Positions 1 to 8,408 of a DNA stretch of 64,000 bases are shown here, one piece after another. The stretch comes from Balneolaceae bacterium (GTDB taxonomy: Bacteria > Bacteroidota > Rhodothermia > Balneolales > Balneolaceae): positions 124,001 through 188,000 of the forward strand of contig JAEPNO010000008.1 in NCBI GenBank assembly GCA_017643365.1, written 5' to 3'. Position 1 is the first letter of the stretch. Each line of letters begins with the position of its first letter. Made by a program: the position numbers and the translations under genes. The notes under the pieces were generated by a model. That model ran no database searches and was not told the DNA's origin. It saw only the letters and a program-made list of their open reading frames with translations.

Positions 1-45
1 CGAGGTACGATCAACTACGCTGAAGCTTACTAATCGAAGCTTTAG
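1..45 (+). rRNA. 3' end of 23S rRNA (partial, tentative)
   Basis: The first bases end in a TACTAAT-type segment at about 29-35, which resembles the conserved 3' tail of bacterial 23S rRNA (a TACTAAT core before the terminal stem). An inverted repeat CGAAGC...GCTTCG (about 35-60) follows and could belong to the processing stem. Only the tail is in the window, so the call rests on a short match from memory. No 5S-like sequence was recognised in the next 490 bases. Confidence 0.45.
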
Positions 46-91
46 CATAGATTAGCTTCGTTGATTAAAATTCACGATTTACGAAGTAATA

Positions 92-160
92 AATTCCCCT
101 CCGGTGGTGGGGTGGCACGACGGTTCCTGAGCCCGTCGAAGGAGTCGTGACGGGGTGGTG
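92..160. repeat. Interspersed palindromic intergenic repeat
   Basis: GC-rich for this window. It contains CACGAC (116-121) and its complement GTCGTG (144-149), which enclose a second palindrome around TTCCTGAGCCCGTCGAAGGA. It is flanked by GGGGTGG-type blocks. Elements of this kind are widespread as intergenic repeats in Bacteroidota-like genomes. An 87-codon open frame across it on the minus strand is not credible as a gene. Confidence 0.6.
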
Positions 161-161
161 A

Positions 162-206
162 AGAACAGCGGAACAGTTGAACATTTGAACTTCGAACAGC
201 TGAAAC
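162..206. repeat. 8-bp-period repeat of the ACAnnTGA type
   Basis: Imperfect tandem units of about 8 bases (ACAGTTGA, ACATTTGA, then ACTTCGA, ACAGCTGA). The same repeat family recurs at 62061-62120, at the other end of the window. No gene is seen from here to 391 apart from spurious frames. Confidence 0.6.
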
Positions 207-391
207 TCCAATACATTGCAACAGTCTTTGTAGCCAATTACTGAAGTTGGTATAATTAGCCCATAGGTTATAGATAAACCAACTGAAAATTCTCGGCTTC
301 TTCATTGTATATTTAAAAACAATCCTCAGATTCATTTAATTATGTACTGAGGCGAGGAAAATGTGGATGTTCAATATTACATTGTGAGTGA

Positions 392-475
392 TTTCTTAAA
401 ACAGGCGAAAAGAAATGGGTTAACTACTTCTCTTACACTTATATCAAATTCTTCCCAATGGAATTATTGGGTTGA
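392..475 (+). pseudogene. Coding-tail remnant, copy A
   Basis: An open stretch with no start codon ends in the peptide KFFPMELLG and TGA at 473-475. The same tail occurs as KFFPLELLG at 1313-1315. It is probably the decayed 3' end of a gene or a partial duplication of that end. The rest of 207-539 contains no convincing gene. Confidence 0.35.
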
Positions 476-539
476 GCCATTGGAGATGTTTATGCCTAAC
501 TAAATTTAAAACCATTTTAATAAATGTATAAATTTCTGA

Positions 540-1214
540 GTGATACAAGTTTATAAATATAGCTTATTGATAATATTATTTTTGTTTAGTGTTCGATTAT
601 CCTATTCTCAAAGTAATAGACTGTACTTATCGTACGGTATTATGAATTTCAGTACCAATTCTGAAATTGGAGGAGAAGAAATATTTTATGAGTATGGTAA
701 CGATTGGAGTTTGAAATTTGAGTATCCAGTATATAAGTACATATTCATTTCTGTTGGTTTAGGTATCTATGAATCTGCAATAAGTGTTCCATTTATTGGG
801 TCTTTTGAGAATGGTGAGAGAATAACTATAAAATCTTCACCAATAAAAGTAAGATATTTCCAAAGCCCTATTTCAATTATATATAAATCTAGATCGAAAA
901 AGATTAACCCAATACTTGAAATTGGAACAGTTTTAGCAAGAAAATATAAATCACAGGAAGGTGAAGTATTGTTATTTGGGAACAGTATCCCAACTTCTAT
1001 TACTCACTTATATAGTGATAATTTAACTAGGTTAAATTTATCTTTTGGATTGGAATATGAATCTCCGAAACAAGTAAAGTTTCAATTTTCTTTCGGTTAT
1101 CATAGAGATTTAAGTCATTCAATAAAAGACAATCAAAGTAATTCAAAAGAAGTATCTAAGATATATTTTGATGGAATTTCATTTAGGTTTGCACTATGCC
1201 TTTTAAGTATCTGA
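540..1214 (+). CDS. Hypothetical exported protein, outer-membrane-like
   Basis: A 224-residue frame beginning at a GTG. Residues 1-23 form a signal-peptide-like segment (YKYSLLIILFLFSVRLSYSQ) with a likely cleavage after Ser-Gln. The rest is rich in aromatic residues and alternating polar/apolar strands (for example LYLSYGIMNF near the N-terminus and FDGISFRFAL near the C-terminus), as expected of a small outer-membrane beta-barrel. The family was not recognised. The gene is markedly AT-rich and lies between two copies of a repeated coding tail, so this patch may be recently acquired. The GTG start is the track's choice; no strong ribosome binding site is seen, so the start is uncertain. Confidence 0.5.
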   Translation: MIQVYKYSLLIILFLFSVRLSYSQSNRLYLSYGIMNFSTNSEIGGEEIFYEYGNDWSLKFEYPVYKYIFISVGLGIYESAISVPFIGSFENGERITIKSSPIKVRYFQSPISIIYKSRSKKINPILEIGTVLARKYKSQEGEVLLFGNSIPTSITHLYSDNLTRLNLSFGLEYESPKQVKFQFSFGYHRDLSHSIKDNQSNSKEVSKIYFDGISFRFALCLLSI

Positions 1215-1315
1215 TCATCGTAATTATTACCGTTTTCCCTCGTGCCGATCAACTTGTCCGGTATGCCTCCTTGAACCGCTGGTTCAAATTCTTCCCATTG
1301 GAATTATTGGGTTGA
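1196..1315 (+). CDS. 39-residue ORF, coding-tail repeat copy B
   Basis: A small frame starts at the ATG inside the last codons of the preceding gene and encodes a hydrophobic stretch (LIIVIITVF) followed by an amphipathic tail (RADQLVRYASLNRWFKFFP...). The tail is repeated as RPKQLDRYASLNHWFKF at 1752-1814 and in part as KFFPMELLG at 446-475. Conservation in one frame suggests these are coding relics. The DNA also holds the perfect hairpin TTGAACC-GCT-GGTTCAA. Whether the ORF is expressed or is only a gene fragment is not clear. Confidence 0.3.
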   Translation: MPFKYLIIVIITVFPRADQLVRYASLNRWFKFFPLELLG

Positions 1316-1347
1316 TCCGTTCCAACAACTTATAAAAGTTATACTTT

Positions 1348-1707
1348 ATGAATAACTTAATTCTCATATTGATAACATTCTTAATAATAATCTCTTCTTG
1401 TTTTGGAAATATAGATGACGACCCGGTCTTCAACATTACGATAATAGAATTGAAAACGAATCCCGAGATTATAACAACCAACTCCCAAGTGGAGTTTGAG
1501 GTAATTATTTCTGATAGCCTAAATCTAAATAACTATGAATTTACTTGGGTAATTGCCAACTCAGAAGTTAGAACAACTACTACATCAAAGACGGTTTGGG
1601 ATACTCCAGAAAATCCAGGTGAGTATGATTTACTTGTTCATGTTATAGATCAAGACCCGTTATCAAGTGATCCTTTTAAAGAGTATTTAATAACCATAAT
1701 CGACTAA
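1348..1707 (+). CDS. Small lipoprotein, Ig-like fold possible
   Basis: A 119-residue protein with a lipoprotein signal peptide: hydrophobic residues 2-17 and then a lipobox ending at Cys18 (IISSC). The mature part is acidic and Thr/Asn-rich and reads like a single PKD/Ig-type beta-sandwich (EVIISDSLNLNNYEFTWVIA, then VHVIDQDP). No family was recognised. It lies between two copies of the repeated coding tail, in a patch of small AT-rich genes. Confidence 0.5.
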   Translation: MNNLILILITFLIIISSCFGNIDDDPVFNITIIELKTNPEIITTNSQVEFEVIISDSLNLNNYEFTWVIANSEVRTTTTSKTVWDTPENPGEYDLLVHVIDQDPLSSDPFKEYLITIID

Positions 1708-1718
1708 AAATGAGATAG

Positions 1719-1814
1719 ATTTTAACTTTAAAAACCATTTGCTTTTTCCCTCGTCCCAAACAACTTGACCGGTATGCCTCCTTGAACCACTGGTTCAAAT
1801 TCCTTTTCGGATAA
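1719..1814 (+). pseudogene. Coding-tail remnant, copy C
   Basis: The open stretch after TAG at 1716 has no start codon. It encodes FFPRPKQLDRYASLNHWFKF and ends at TAA 1812-1814. It matches copy B in both DNA and reading frame, but diverges just before the end (LFG instead of FPLELLG). It is best read as a gene-tail fragment. Confidence 0.4.
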
Positions 1815-1868
1815 AGCTTCAATAATGAAAGCTGGGTTTACTTTGTATCTGAAACTAGAGCTTCCCAA

Positions 1869-2348
1869 ATGGCGCAAACTAAGACGCAACATGCATGGAG
1901 GTTATTCGAACTACCAAGCATGAAGAAATGGTGGAAAGGATTAATCAAAAATAAATGGGTGAAAGTTAGCCTAGCTTTATTATCGGCTGTTCTGATAGTC
2001 ACTTTCATTCGTTGGAGTATTCAAATCAGTTCAATACTGTTTGAATGGGCACTTGTTCTAGCTGTTTTTGCAGCTCTTATCTATCTGGTTCGAAAAGGCT
2101 ATCAAAAAATTACCGGGAAAGAATTGAATGCCAAGGTAGAGCAAGCTAAAGGATGCATTCTAACCTTTAAAGAGCAACAAGTGTTGTACGGGATTTCACA
2201 AGGACTCACCAATAAGCAAATTGGCGAGAGTTTATTCATATCAGAAAGTGCAGTTAAGAAACACGTTTCAAATATCTTTGTGAAACTAAACGCCAAAAGA
2301 AGAACCGAAGCCGTGCATATTGCCAGAGAATCGGCATTGATTGATTAA
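1869..2348 (+). CDS. Membrane-anchored LuxR-type HTH regulator
   Basis: A 159-residue protein with two predicted membrane helices (about residues 31-47 and 55-74) followed by a LuxR-type helix-turn-helix (about residues 95-157: LTFKEQQVLYGISQGLTNKQ, then KKHVSNIFVKLNAKRR). There is no receiver domain. The architecture suggests a membrane-tethered transcription factor whose signal is sensed in or at the membrane. Its target is unknown; a 124-residue membrane protein follows 77 bases downstream and may be cotranscribed. The first ATG with an intact N-terminus was used as start. Confidence 0.75.
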   Translation: MAQTKTQHAWRLFELPSMKKWWKGLIKNKWVKVSLALLSAVLIVTFIRWSIQISSILFEWALVLAVFAALIYLVRKGYQKITGKELNAKVEQAKGCILTFKEQQVLYGISQGLTNKQIGESLFISESAVKKHVSNIFVKLNAKRRTEAVHIARESALID

Positions 2349-2425
2349 AAATGTCCGAAAGTACAGCTGAGTTTTTTGAAGAAACGACTACAATGAGCGG
2401 TCAATGTTAATTAATTCAGCATAAC

Positions 2426-2800
2426 ATGCAGATTCTTAAATACGCTTTGTACATAATCATTACTTATATGGCATTAGCTATGCTCACAATGGGCATAGTT
2501 CTTTTCTTCTATTTTGAAAAAGAGAACACTAATTCCTTTTTAGTTATTCTTTCACAACTTCTTTTAGTCCCAACTACCGCGTTTCTTTTAACACATTTTG
2601 GAGCAAAATGGTTAAAGATAGATGCTAAAATAGGAGCAGGAATAGTTGGCGTTTTGCTCACGATTGTTGCGGGTTTAAATCTCTATTTAGATGTGAGCTT
2701 AGAGCCTGCTTGGTTCGTAATTGTGAATTTAATGCTCGGTTTGGTCGGTTTGTTTTGGGCAGCTATTAAAGTAAAGTCCACATCGAAATCGAATTCCTAG
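2426..2800 (+). CDS. Hypothetical four-helix membrane protein
   Basis: A 124-residue protein with four hydrophobic segments (about 6-28, 38-57, 68-88 and 92-112) and a short basic tail (KVKSTSKSNS). No conserved motif or family was recognised. It follows the membrane-anchored LuxR regulator in the same direction and may share its transcript. The ettA promoter lies just downstream, so the pair forms its own unit. Confidence 0.55.
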   Translation: MQILKYALYIIITYMALAMLTMGIVLFFYFEKENTNSFLVILSQLLLVPTTAFLLTHFGAKWLKIDAKIGAGIVGVLLTIVAGLNLYLDVSLEPAWFVIVNLMLGLVGLFWAAIKVKSTSKSNS

Positions 2801-2810
2801 AATTCATGCA

Positions 2811-2840
2811 TTGAAAACAGCCGATCACTCCTTACCTTTG
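2811..2840 (+). promoter_or_regulatory. Bacteroidota-type promoter for ettA
   Basis: TTG at 2811-2813, 19 bases, then TACCTTTG at 2833-2840, which matches the -33/-7 pattern (TTG ... TAnnTTTG) used by the primary sigma factor of this group. The TTG start codon of ettA lies 62 bases downstream. Confidence 0.6.
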
Positions 2841-2902
2841 TGCCATCAGATAAGTTGAAGTAACATTTCTGAGATTTAAATCATCACAAAAGTCACGATA
2901 CC

Positions 2903-4573
2903 TTGAGCGATCAGAAAATCATTTTTTCCATGGTTGGGGTGAGCAAAGTTCACAAACCCAACAAAACAGTTCTTAAAGATATTTACCTGTCATTTTTCTA
3001 TGGCGCTAAAATTGGGGTTCTCGGTTTAAACGGTGCTGGTAAATCTACTCTACTGCGTATTATTGCCGGCGAGGATAAAGATTATCTGGGCGATATCAGT
3101 GTGCAAAAAGGCATCACTTTTGGATATCTGCCACAGGAACCTCAGCTCGATCCCGAAAAAACGGTGAAAGATATCGTAGAAGAAGGCGTGCAAGAAACCG
3201 TTGATTTAATCAAAGAATTTGAAGGGATAAATGAAGCTTTTGCTGATCCCGATGCCGACTTCGACGCCTTGATCGCAAAACAAGCAAAGCTACAGGAGAA
3301 AATTGATCATCTGGATGCGTGGGATTTGGATAGCAAACTTGATCAGGCGATGGATGCCTTGCGTTGTCCTCCCGGCGATACAAGCGTGAGCGTACTTTCG
3401 GGTGGGGAAGCTCGCCGCGTGGCGCTATGCCGTTTGTTGCTAAAAAAGCCGGATGTGCTTTTACTTGATGAGCCTACCAACCATTTGGATGCTGAATCGG
3501 TGGGTTGGTTAGAGCAGCACCTTGCTCGATACGAAGGAACCGTAATCGCAGTAACTCACGATCGTTACTTTTTGGATAATGTGGCTGGATGGATATTGGA
3601 GCTGGATCGTGGAGAAGGAATTCCATTCAAAGGAAATTACACGTCGTGGTTAGAGCAGAAATCGGATCGACTAAAGCAGGAAGAAAAGCAGGAGTCGAAT
3701 CGGCAAAAAACCCTTCAGCAGGAATTAGAGTGGATACGTCAGAATCCTAAAGGTCGACGTGCAAAGAGTAAAGCACGTATTAATGCGTACGAAGAATTAC
3801 TGTCACAAGAGCAGGAGAAACGCAGCGAGGAAATGCAAATTTTCATCCCGCCGGGACCGCGTTTAGGTACAAAAGTGATCAATGCCAATCACATTTCGAA
3901 AGGCTACGAAGACCGTTTATTGGTAGAGGATATGAACTTCGATTTGCCGCCGGGTGGAATTGTTGGGGTAATCGGACCGAACGGCGCTGGTAAAACCACC
4001 TTGTTTAAGATGATTATTGGCGAAGAAAAACCGGATGCCGGTGAGCTTGAAATCGGCGAAACGGTTGAGCTTGGCTACATCGACCAAAAGCGGCCGTTGG
4101 ATCCTGCGAAAACCATTTGGGAAGAAATTTCAGGTGGGCACGATATCCTCCAACTTGGAAATCGAGAGGTGAATTCACGAGCGTATGTATCTCGTTTTAA
4201 TTTCAGTGGTTCCGATCAACAAAAGAAAACCGGACAGCTTTCGGGTGGGGAACGTAATCGTGTTCACTTAGCTAAAATGTTGAAAGAAGGGGCCAATGTT
4301 TTGTTATTGGATGAGCCGACCAACGATTTGGATGTAAATACACTTCGTGCACTTGAAGAAGCTTTATTAAGTTTTGCAGGTTGTGCGGTGGTTATTTCTC
4401 ACGATAGATGGTTCCTTGATAGAGTTGCTACTCATATTCTGGCATTCGAAGGCGACAGCCAGGTGTATTGGTTCGAAGGGAATTATCAGGAATACGAGGA
4501 AAATCGTAAACAACGTCTGGGTATTACAGATGATCAACCTCATCGTATCCACTATAAAAAATTGACTCGTTAA
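2903..4573 (+). CDS. ettA: ABC-F protein, energy-dependent translational throttle EttA
   Basis: A soluble ABC-F ATPase that binds the ribosomal E site and gates translation elongation according to energy status. The 556 residues are the usual EttA length. Two ABC domains are seen: Walker A GLNGAGKS (41-48), signature LSGGEARRV and Walker B LLLDEPTNHLD; then GPNGAGKT, LSGGERNRV and LLLDEPTNDLD. The basic linker between them (about 240-300, NPKGRRAKSKARINAYEELL) is typical of EttA, and there are no membrane segments. Translation begins at TTG 2903; no earlier ATG fits the frame. A TAnnTTTG promoter precedes it. It is a single gene. Confidence 0.93.
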   Translation: MSDQKIIFSMVGVSKVHKPNKTVLKDIYLSFFYGAKIGVLGLNGAGKSTLLRIIAGEDKDYLGDISVQKGITFGYLPQEPQLDPEKTVKDIVEEGVQETVDLIKEFEGINEAFADPDADFDALIAKQAKLQEKIDHLDAWDLDSKLDQAMDALRCPPGDTSVSVLSGGEARRVALCRLLLKKPDVLLLDEPTNHLDAESVGWLEQHLARYEGTVIAVTHDRYFLDNVAGWILELDRGEGIPFKGNYTSWLEQKSDRLKQEEKQESNRQKTLQQELEWIRQNPKGRRAKSKARINAYEELLSQEQEKRSEEMQIFIPPGPRLGTKVINANHISKGYEDRLLVEDMNFDLPPGGIVGVIGPNGAGKTTLFKMIIGEEKPDAGELEIGETVELGYIDQKRPLDPAKTIWEEISGGHDILQLGNREVNSRAYVSRFNFSGSDQQKKTGQLSGGERNRVHLAKMLKEGANVLLLDEPTNDLDVNTLRALEEALLSFAGCAVVISHDRWFLDRVATHILAFEGDSQVYWFEGNYQEYEENRKQRLGITDDQPHRIHYKKLTR

Positions 4574-4624
4574 CGTGCTGTGCTAGAGGGTTTTATTAAA
4601 TATTAAAATCCTCTAATATTTATT

Positions 4625-4657
4625 TTGTAGTCTCTTTGTTTATAGCTAATATCTTTG
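4625..4657 (+). promoter_or_regulatory. Bacteroidota-type promoter for the kinase at 4676
   Basis: TTG at 4625-4627, a 22-base spacer, then TATCTTTG at 4650-4657 (TAnnTTTG). AGGAGG-like sequence at 4659-4664 follows, and the start codon is at 4676, so the leader is short. Confidence 0.5.
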
Positions 4658-4675
4658 TAGGAGGCGGAAGATACT

Positions 4676-6463
4676 ATGGGTGGCGCAGCAGAGAGGTTAA
4701 AAATACACTTTAGGAAACATATCTATATAATTCTTGGAATATGTTTGTTCGGGGGAATTGTATTATCGGCAACGGTAATATTGATGACCAAAGTTTCGAA
4801 TGGAATGCGAGCTTATGTAGCAGGTGAAGGATATTATGCAAAAGCACAAAAGTCGGCCGCAATCGATTTGCTTGCATACCTTGAGACAAGTAATTCAAGT
4901 TATTACGCAGCCTTTCAGCAAAATTTATCGGTTAATTTGGGTGATCGAAAAGCTCGGGAAGAATTACTTAAACAAACTACCGACTACGATTTGGTTGTTG
5001 AAGGATTTACAGAAGGTAAAAATCACCCTGAAGATATTGGCGACTTGATTTTCATTTTCGACTATTTTGGTTGGTTACCACAAGTAAAAGAAGCCATTGA
5101 TATTTGGACCAGAGCAGATAATAAATTACTGGAGTTTATTGCCCTGGGGGAAGAAATAAAAGAGAAGATCGAATCTGGTGATCTCAACCAAGAAGACCTA
5201 CGAATCTTTCCTTTGTTAGTGACTGATCTTGATGCCGAATTAACTGGTTATGAAGAGGAATTCTCCAGCCATATGAATGAAGTTGCACGGTATGTAAATA
5301 ATGTGGTTAAATGGAGCATTATTTCGCTGGCTCTTATCATATTAATCATGGCTGGTTCTTTTAGTTACTGGACAATTGAATCTGTTAAAAAATGGTCTTC
5401 ACGATTAGAAAAAAGCGAAGCATTGCTCAGTACCATCGTTCATAACTCAAGTGAGATTCTGTATAATTTTAATGCCACACAAAATAAAATAGAATATGTA
5501 AGCCCGGCTGTTTATGATTTATTGGGATATACTGCTGAGGAGTGGGTAGAAAATGGAATCAAATTTGTGACATCTCTATTTCATCCCGAAGATTTGCCAC
5601 GGTTGAATACTATGATTGATGAAGCAAGGGAAAAACAAGAAATTAAAAGTTATACAAGTAGTATTGATTTCAGAATGCAACATAAAGATGGTAATTATAT
5701 TTGGATGCATCTGAATAGAAGGGTTGTTAAAAATAAGAATTCAGGTGAACTGCAAGTAATTGGAATCTTATCAAATATCGAAGTTCAGAAGCAACTTTTT
5801 AAAGAACTCCAAAAATCACATGATCAGAAAGAAGTGTTGTTACAGGAAATTCACCATAGGGTAAAAAACAACCTAACATTGGTGTCTAATATTCTGGAGT
5901 TACAGAAAAGAACAGATCGAACCGACATTGAAAACATTTTAAGCGAGTGCCAGAGCAGAATCATATCTATAGCCAAAATTCACGAAAAGCTATATAAATC
6001 TATGGATATGGAAAACATTCAAATGGATGCCTATACAAGAGATTTGGTTGAGGTAATAAATGATACCTTCTCTTTCGAAAATTGTGAAATTGATGTTAAA
6101 TATGAAATGGATTCATTCAGTATTCCACTTGAAAAAGCAATAAAATGTGGGCTGATTATTAGCGAGCTAGTGACCAATGCCTACAAACACGGCTTCAAAG
6201 GAAAAGAAAAAGGTATCTTAATTGTGAAGGTCACTCACTTAAGAAACAGCATTTCCATAAGTATCATGAACAATCAGAATCCACTTCCGGATAACTATGC
6301 AGAATTGAGTAAATCTTCTTTTGGAGTTAGTTTAGTAGATGTGATGGTTGAAGAACTCGAAGGCGAGTTAAAAATTGAATCCGGTGAATTTACTGAATTT
6401 ACATTTTCATTTACAGAAGATGAGTTGGTTGAAGAAAGCGAAAATAACCCGGTAAAAGTATAA
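4676..6463 (+). CDS. Membrane PAS-HisKA_2 sensor histidine kinase
   Basis: A 595-residue sensor kinase. A transmembrane helix (about 15-37), a periplasmic helical sensor region (about 40-210) and a second helix (about 214-232) are followed by one PAS domain (about 245-372), a HisKA_2 dimerisation helix with the phospho-acceptor motif EIHHRVKNN (probable His394) and an HATPase domain (SELVTNAYKHGF). HisKA_2 kinases usually signal to atypical or separately encoded response regulators. None is adjacent here. The gene converges on another HisKA_2 kinase with a 12-base gap. AGGAGG supports the ATG at 4676. Confidence 0.9.
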   Translation: MGGAAERLKIHFRKHIYIILGICLFGGIVLSATVILMTKVSNGMRAYVAGEGYYAKAQKSAAIDLLAYLETSNSSYYAAFQQNLSVNLGDRKAREELLKQTTDYDLVVEGFTEGKNHPEDIGDLIFIFDYFGWLPQVKEAIDIWTRADNKLLEFIALGEEIKEKIESGDLNQEDLRIFPLLVTDLDAELTGYEEEFSSHMNEVARYVNNVVKWSIISLALIILIMAGSFSYWTIESVKKWSSRLEKSEALLSTIVHNSSEILYNFNATQNKIEYVSPAVYDLLGYTAEEWVENGIKFVTSLFHPEDLPRLNTMIDEAREKQEIKSYTSSIDFRMQHKDGNYIWMHLNRRVVKNKNSGELQVIGILSNIEVQKQLFKELQKSHDQKEVLLQEIHHRVKNNLTLVSNILELQKRTDRTDIENILSECQSRIISIAKIHEKLYKSMDMENIQMDAYTRDLVEVINDTFSFENCEIDVKYEMDSFSIPLEKAIKCGLIISELVTNAYKHGFKGKEKGILIVKVTHLRNSISISIMNNQNPLPDNYAELSKSSFGVSLVDVMVEELEGELKIESGEFTEFTFSFTEDELVEESENNPVKV

Positions 6464-6475
6464 TCCATGTTAGGA

Positions 6476-8263
6476 TCAGGCCAACTCTGAATGCTCCGTA
6501 TCCTGCAGCTTGTTAGTAAATGAAAACTTTAAACGGAATCCATTTTTCGTATCCATTTCAGATTCAGCTTCCAATTGAGTGAGTAATGATTCAATAATTT
6601 TGAATCCTAAACCGGTTGAAAATTCGCCTTCACTCATATCAAAACCTACGCCATTATCCTCATATTCAACATGTATGCTTTTATCGTAAGGATGGATAGC
6701 AAGTTTGATGATATTAGCATCCGTATTTTTTGGGAAAGCATATTTTAAAGAATTGGTTAGTAGCTCATTAATTAACAAACCCAATGGGATTGCTTGATTG
6801 ATATTTAGGTTTTCAAGAGTGATATCCAGCTCATGCTGAACTCTCCGGGTTTGAACCTGCATATTTGCTTTAATGCTTCTGATCAGTTGATCGTAATAAG
6901 CTTTTAAATCAACTTTATTAAACTCTTCTGATGAGTACAACAACTCATGAATCATGGCAATGGACATCACCCGGTTTTGAGCATCCAATAATTTACTTTT
7001 CTCTGCTTCATTTGTCGACTGATACACCTGCAATTGCAGTAAGCTAACTACAATAGCGAGGTTGTTTTTTACACGGTGATGAATCTCCTGTAAAAGGGTG
7101 TTTTTTTCAGCCAGCGATTCTCGTAAGTGATCTTTCTGTTGCTCAATTTCAGTGATATCAAGCAAAGTCACCATCAGTTCATCTATATCGCCATTCTCAT
7201 CGTAGATACATCCACCGTGAACATCGATTATTAGTTCTTTACCGAATTTGTTTTTACGTTTGGTAACAACACTTATATGCCCATCTCTTTGAATTTGCTT
7301 CATAAAGCCATTGTACTCTTCAATATATTCCTCCGATGCCAGTGGGATAAAATTGCCAATCACTTCTTCTTTTTTCCAGCCAAATATTCTTTCAGCAGAA
7401 GGATTCCAAAATTCTTTAACTAATCCTTTTTTATCTATAGAGTATATCGGGATAGGTGATGCATCAATCAATGAACGTAGGCGTCGATTTGCTTTTTCCA
7501 ACTTTTGCTCTGTCTTTATTCTGTCATCAACATCAGTTGCTATGGCAGTCCATGTTGTACTTTCATCATTATCATCAAACTGTGGCAACAATATAATTTG
7601 AAACCACTTGTAACGTCCGGAGTTATTTTTAATTCGAAGTACTTTTTGAACGGGATTCTGTAGGTGAGAGGCAACATCCCATTCATTTTCTAAAACACGT
7701 GCATCCTCGATATCAAAAAACTGTAACCAATCCCATTGTTCAAAGTCTTCTTCGCTTTTTCCAAAATACTTTAACGCAACTTTATTCATATAAACCGGCT
7801 TCCCATTTGCATCATTGCTCCATATGATGTGTGGCAGGTTTTCAGTTAATTGCTTGTATTTAACTTCGGTAGCTTCTGCTAGTCCTAAATTAGTTTGTTC
7901 AGCAGTAGAGTCGATAGTGATAGTAAGCATGTACTTTTTCCCTCCAATTTCTATCTCAGAGGTTTCAACCTTACTTACTAATGTACTTCCATGTTTGTCT
8001 TTTACACTCCAAACCTTTCGTTTGTTTTGATGATACTTCAGGAAATAGAGAAGTTCATTAAAAGCGGTAGCCATTTTACTTTTACCAAGTAACAGACTAA
8101 TGCTCTTACCAACTAATTCGGAATTGTCATATCCCGTAAATTCACAAAACGCATCATTTACGTATGCAAATCGAAGCGCACGAGTAGTAATACAAAATGG
8201 TATACTTTTGCTGTTGAAAAGCGGACCCCCTACAGCCTGCTTTACAAGTTGTTCATCAATCAT
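6476..8263 (-). CDS. Cytosolic triple-PAS HisKA_2 sensor histidine kinase
   Basis: A 595-residue protein without membrane helices. Three PAS domains (about 15-125, 133-255 and 263-378) precede HisKA_2 (LLQEIHHRVKNNLAIV, probable phospho-His396) and an HATPase domain (LLINELLTNSLKYAF, DNGVGFDMSEG). PAS1 lacks the flavin-binding cysteine motif of LOV domains, so the ligand is unknown. The C-terminal half resembles the kinases at 4676 and 24015, which suggests paralogous expansion. No partner regulator is adjacent. Confidence 0.88.
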   Translation of the reverse strand: MIDEQLVKQAVGGPLFNSKSIPFCITTRALRFAYVNDAFCEFTGYDNSELVGKSISLLLGKSKMATAFNELLYFLKYHQNKRKVWSVKDKHGSTLVSKVETSEIEIGGKKYMLTITIDSTAEQTNLGLAEATEVKYKQLTENLPHIIWSNDANGKPVYMNKVALKYFGKSEEDFEQWDWLQFFDIEDARVLENEWDVASHLQNPVQKVLRIKNNSGRYKWFQIILLPQFDDNDESTTWTAIATDVDDRIKTEQKLEKANRRLRSLIDASPIPIYSIDKKGLVKEFWNPSAERIFGWKKEEVIGNFIPLASEEYIEEYNGFMKQIQRDGHISVVTKRKNKFGKELIIDVHGGCIYDENGDIDELMVTLLDITEIEQQKDHLRESLAEKNTLLQEIHHRVKNNLAIVVSLLQLQVYQSTNEAEKSKLLDAQNRVMSIAMIHELLYSSEEFNKVDLKAYYDQLIRSIKANMQVQTRRVQHELDITLENLNINQAIPLGLLINELLTNSLKYAFPKNTDANIIKLAIHPYDKSIHVEYEDNGVGFDMSEGEFSTGLGFKIIESLLTQLEAESEMDTKNGFRLKFSFTNKLQDTEHSELA

Positions 8264-8408
8264 CTAACTCCTTATTCTAATCTGAAACCTAAAATCCGAT
8301 CATCCCTGAATAGTTCAATATAGAACAATTCTTCTCAAATTTTTACATAATTGAATCTGTTTTTTTAAACACTTTGAATTTCTGATACTAATTAAACCAC
8401 TTAACAGC

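Noticed and set aside
72-335. 87-codon minus-strand frame
   Set aside because: It lies across interspersed repeats, with low-complexity Arg/Ser-rich translation and no ribosome binding site.
1247-1317. Integron attC-like site
   Set aside because: The inverted 7-mers end in AAC/GTT as attC sites do, but the sequence is conserved as an in-frame coding tail, the other two copies lack one half, and no integrase is seen. It is listed as a repeat instead.
2351-2410. 19-codon ORF between the LuxR gene and the membrane protein
   Set aside because: No conserved features and no support beyond an open frame.
7870-8263. LOV photosensor in PAS1 of the kinase at 6476
   Set aside because: The flavin-binding cysteine motif (NCRFLQ type) is absent.
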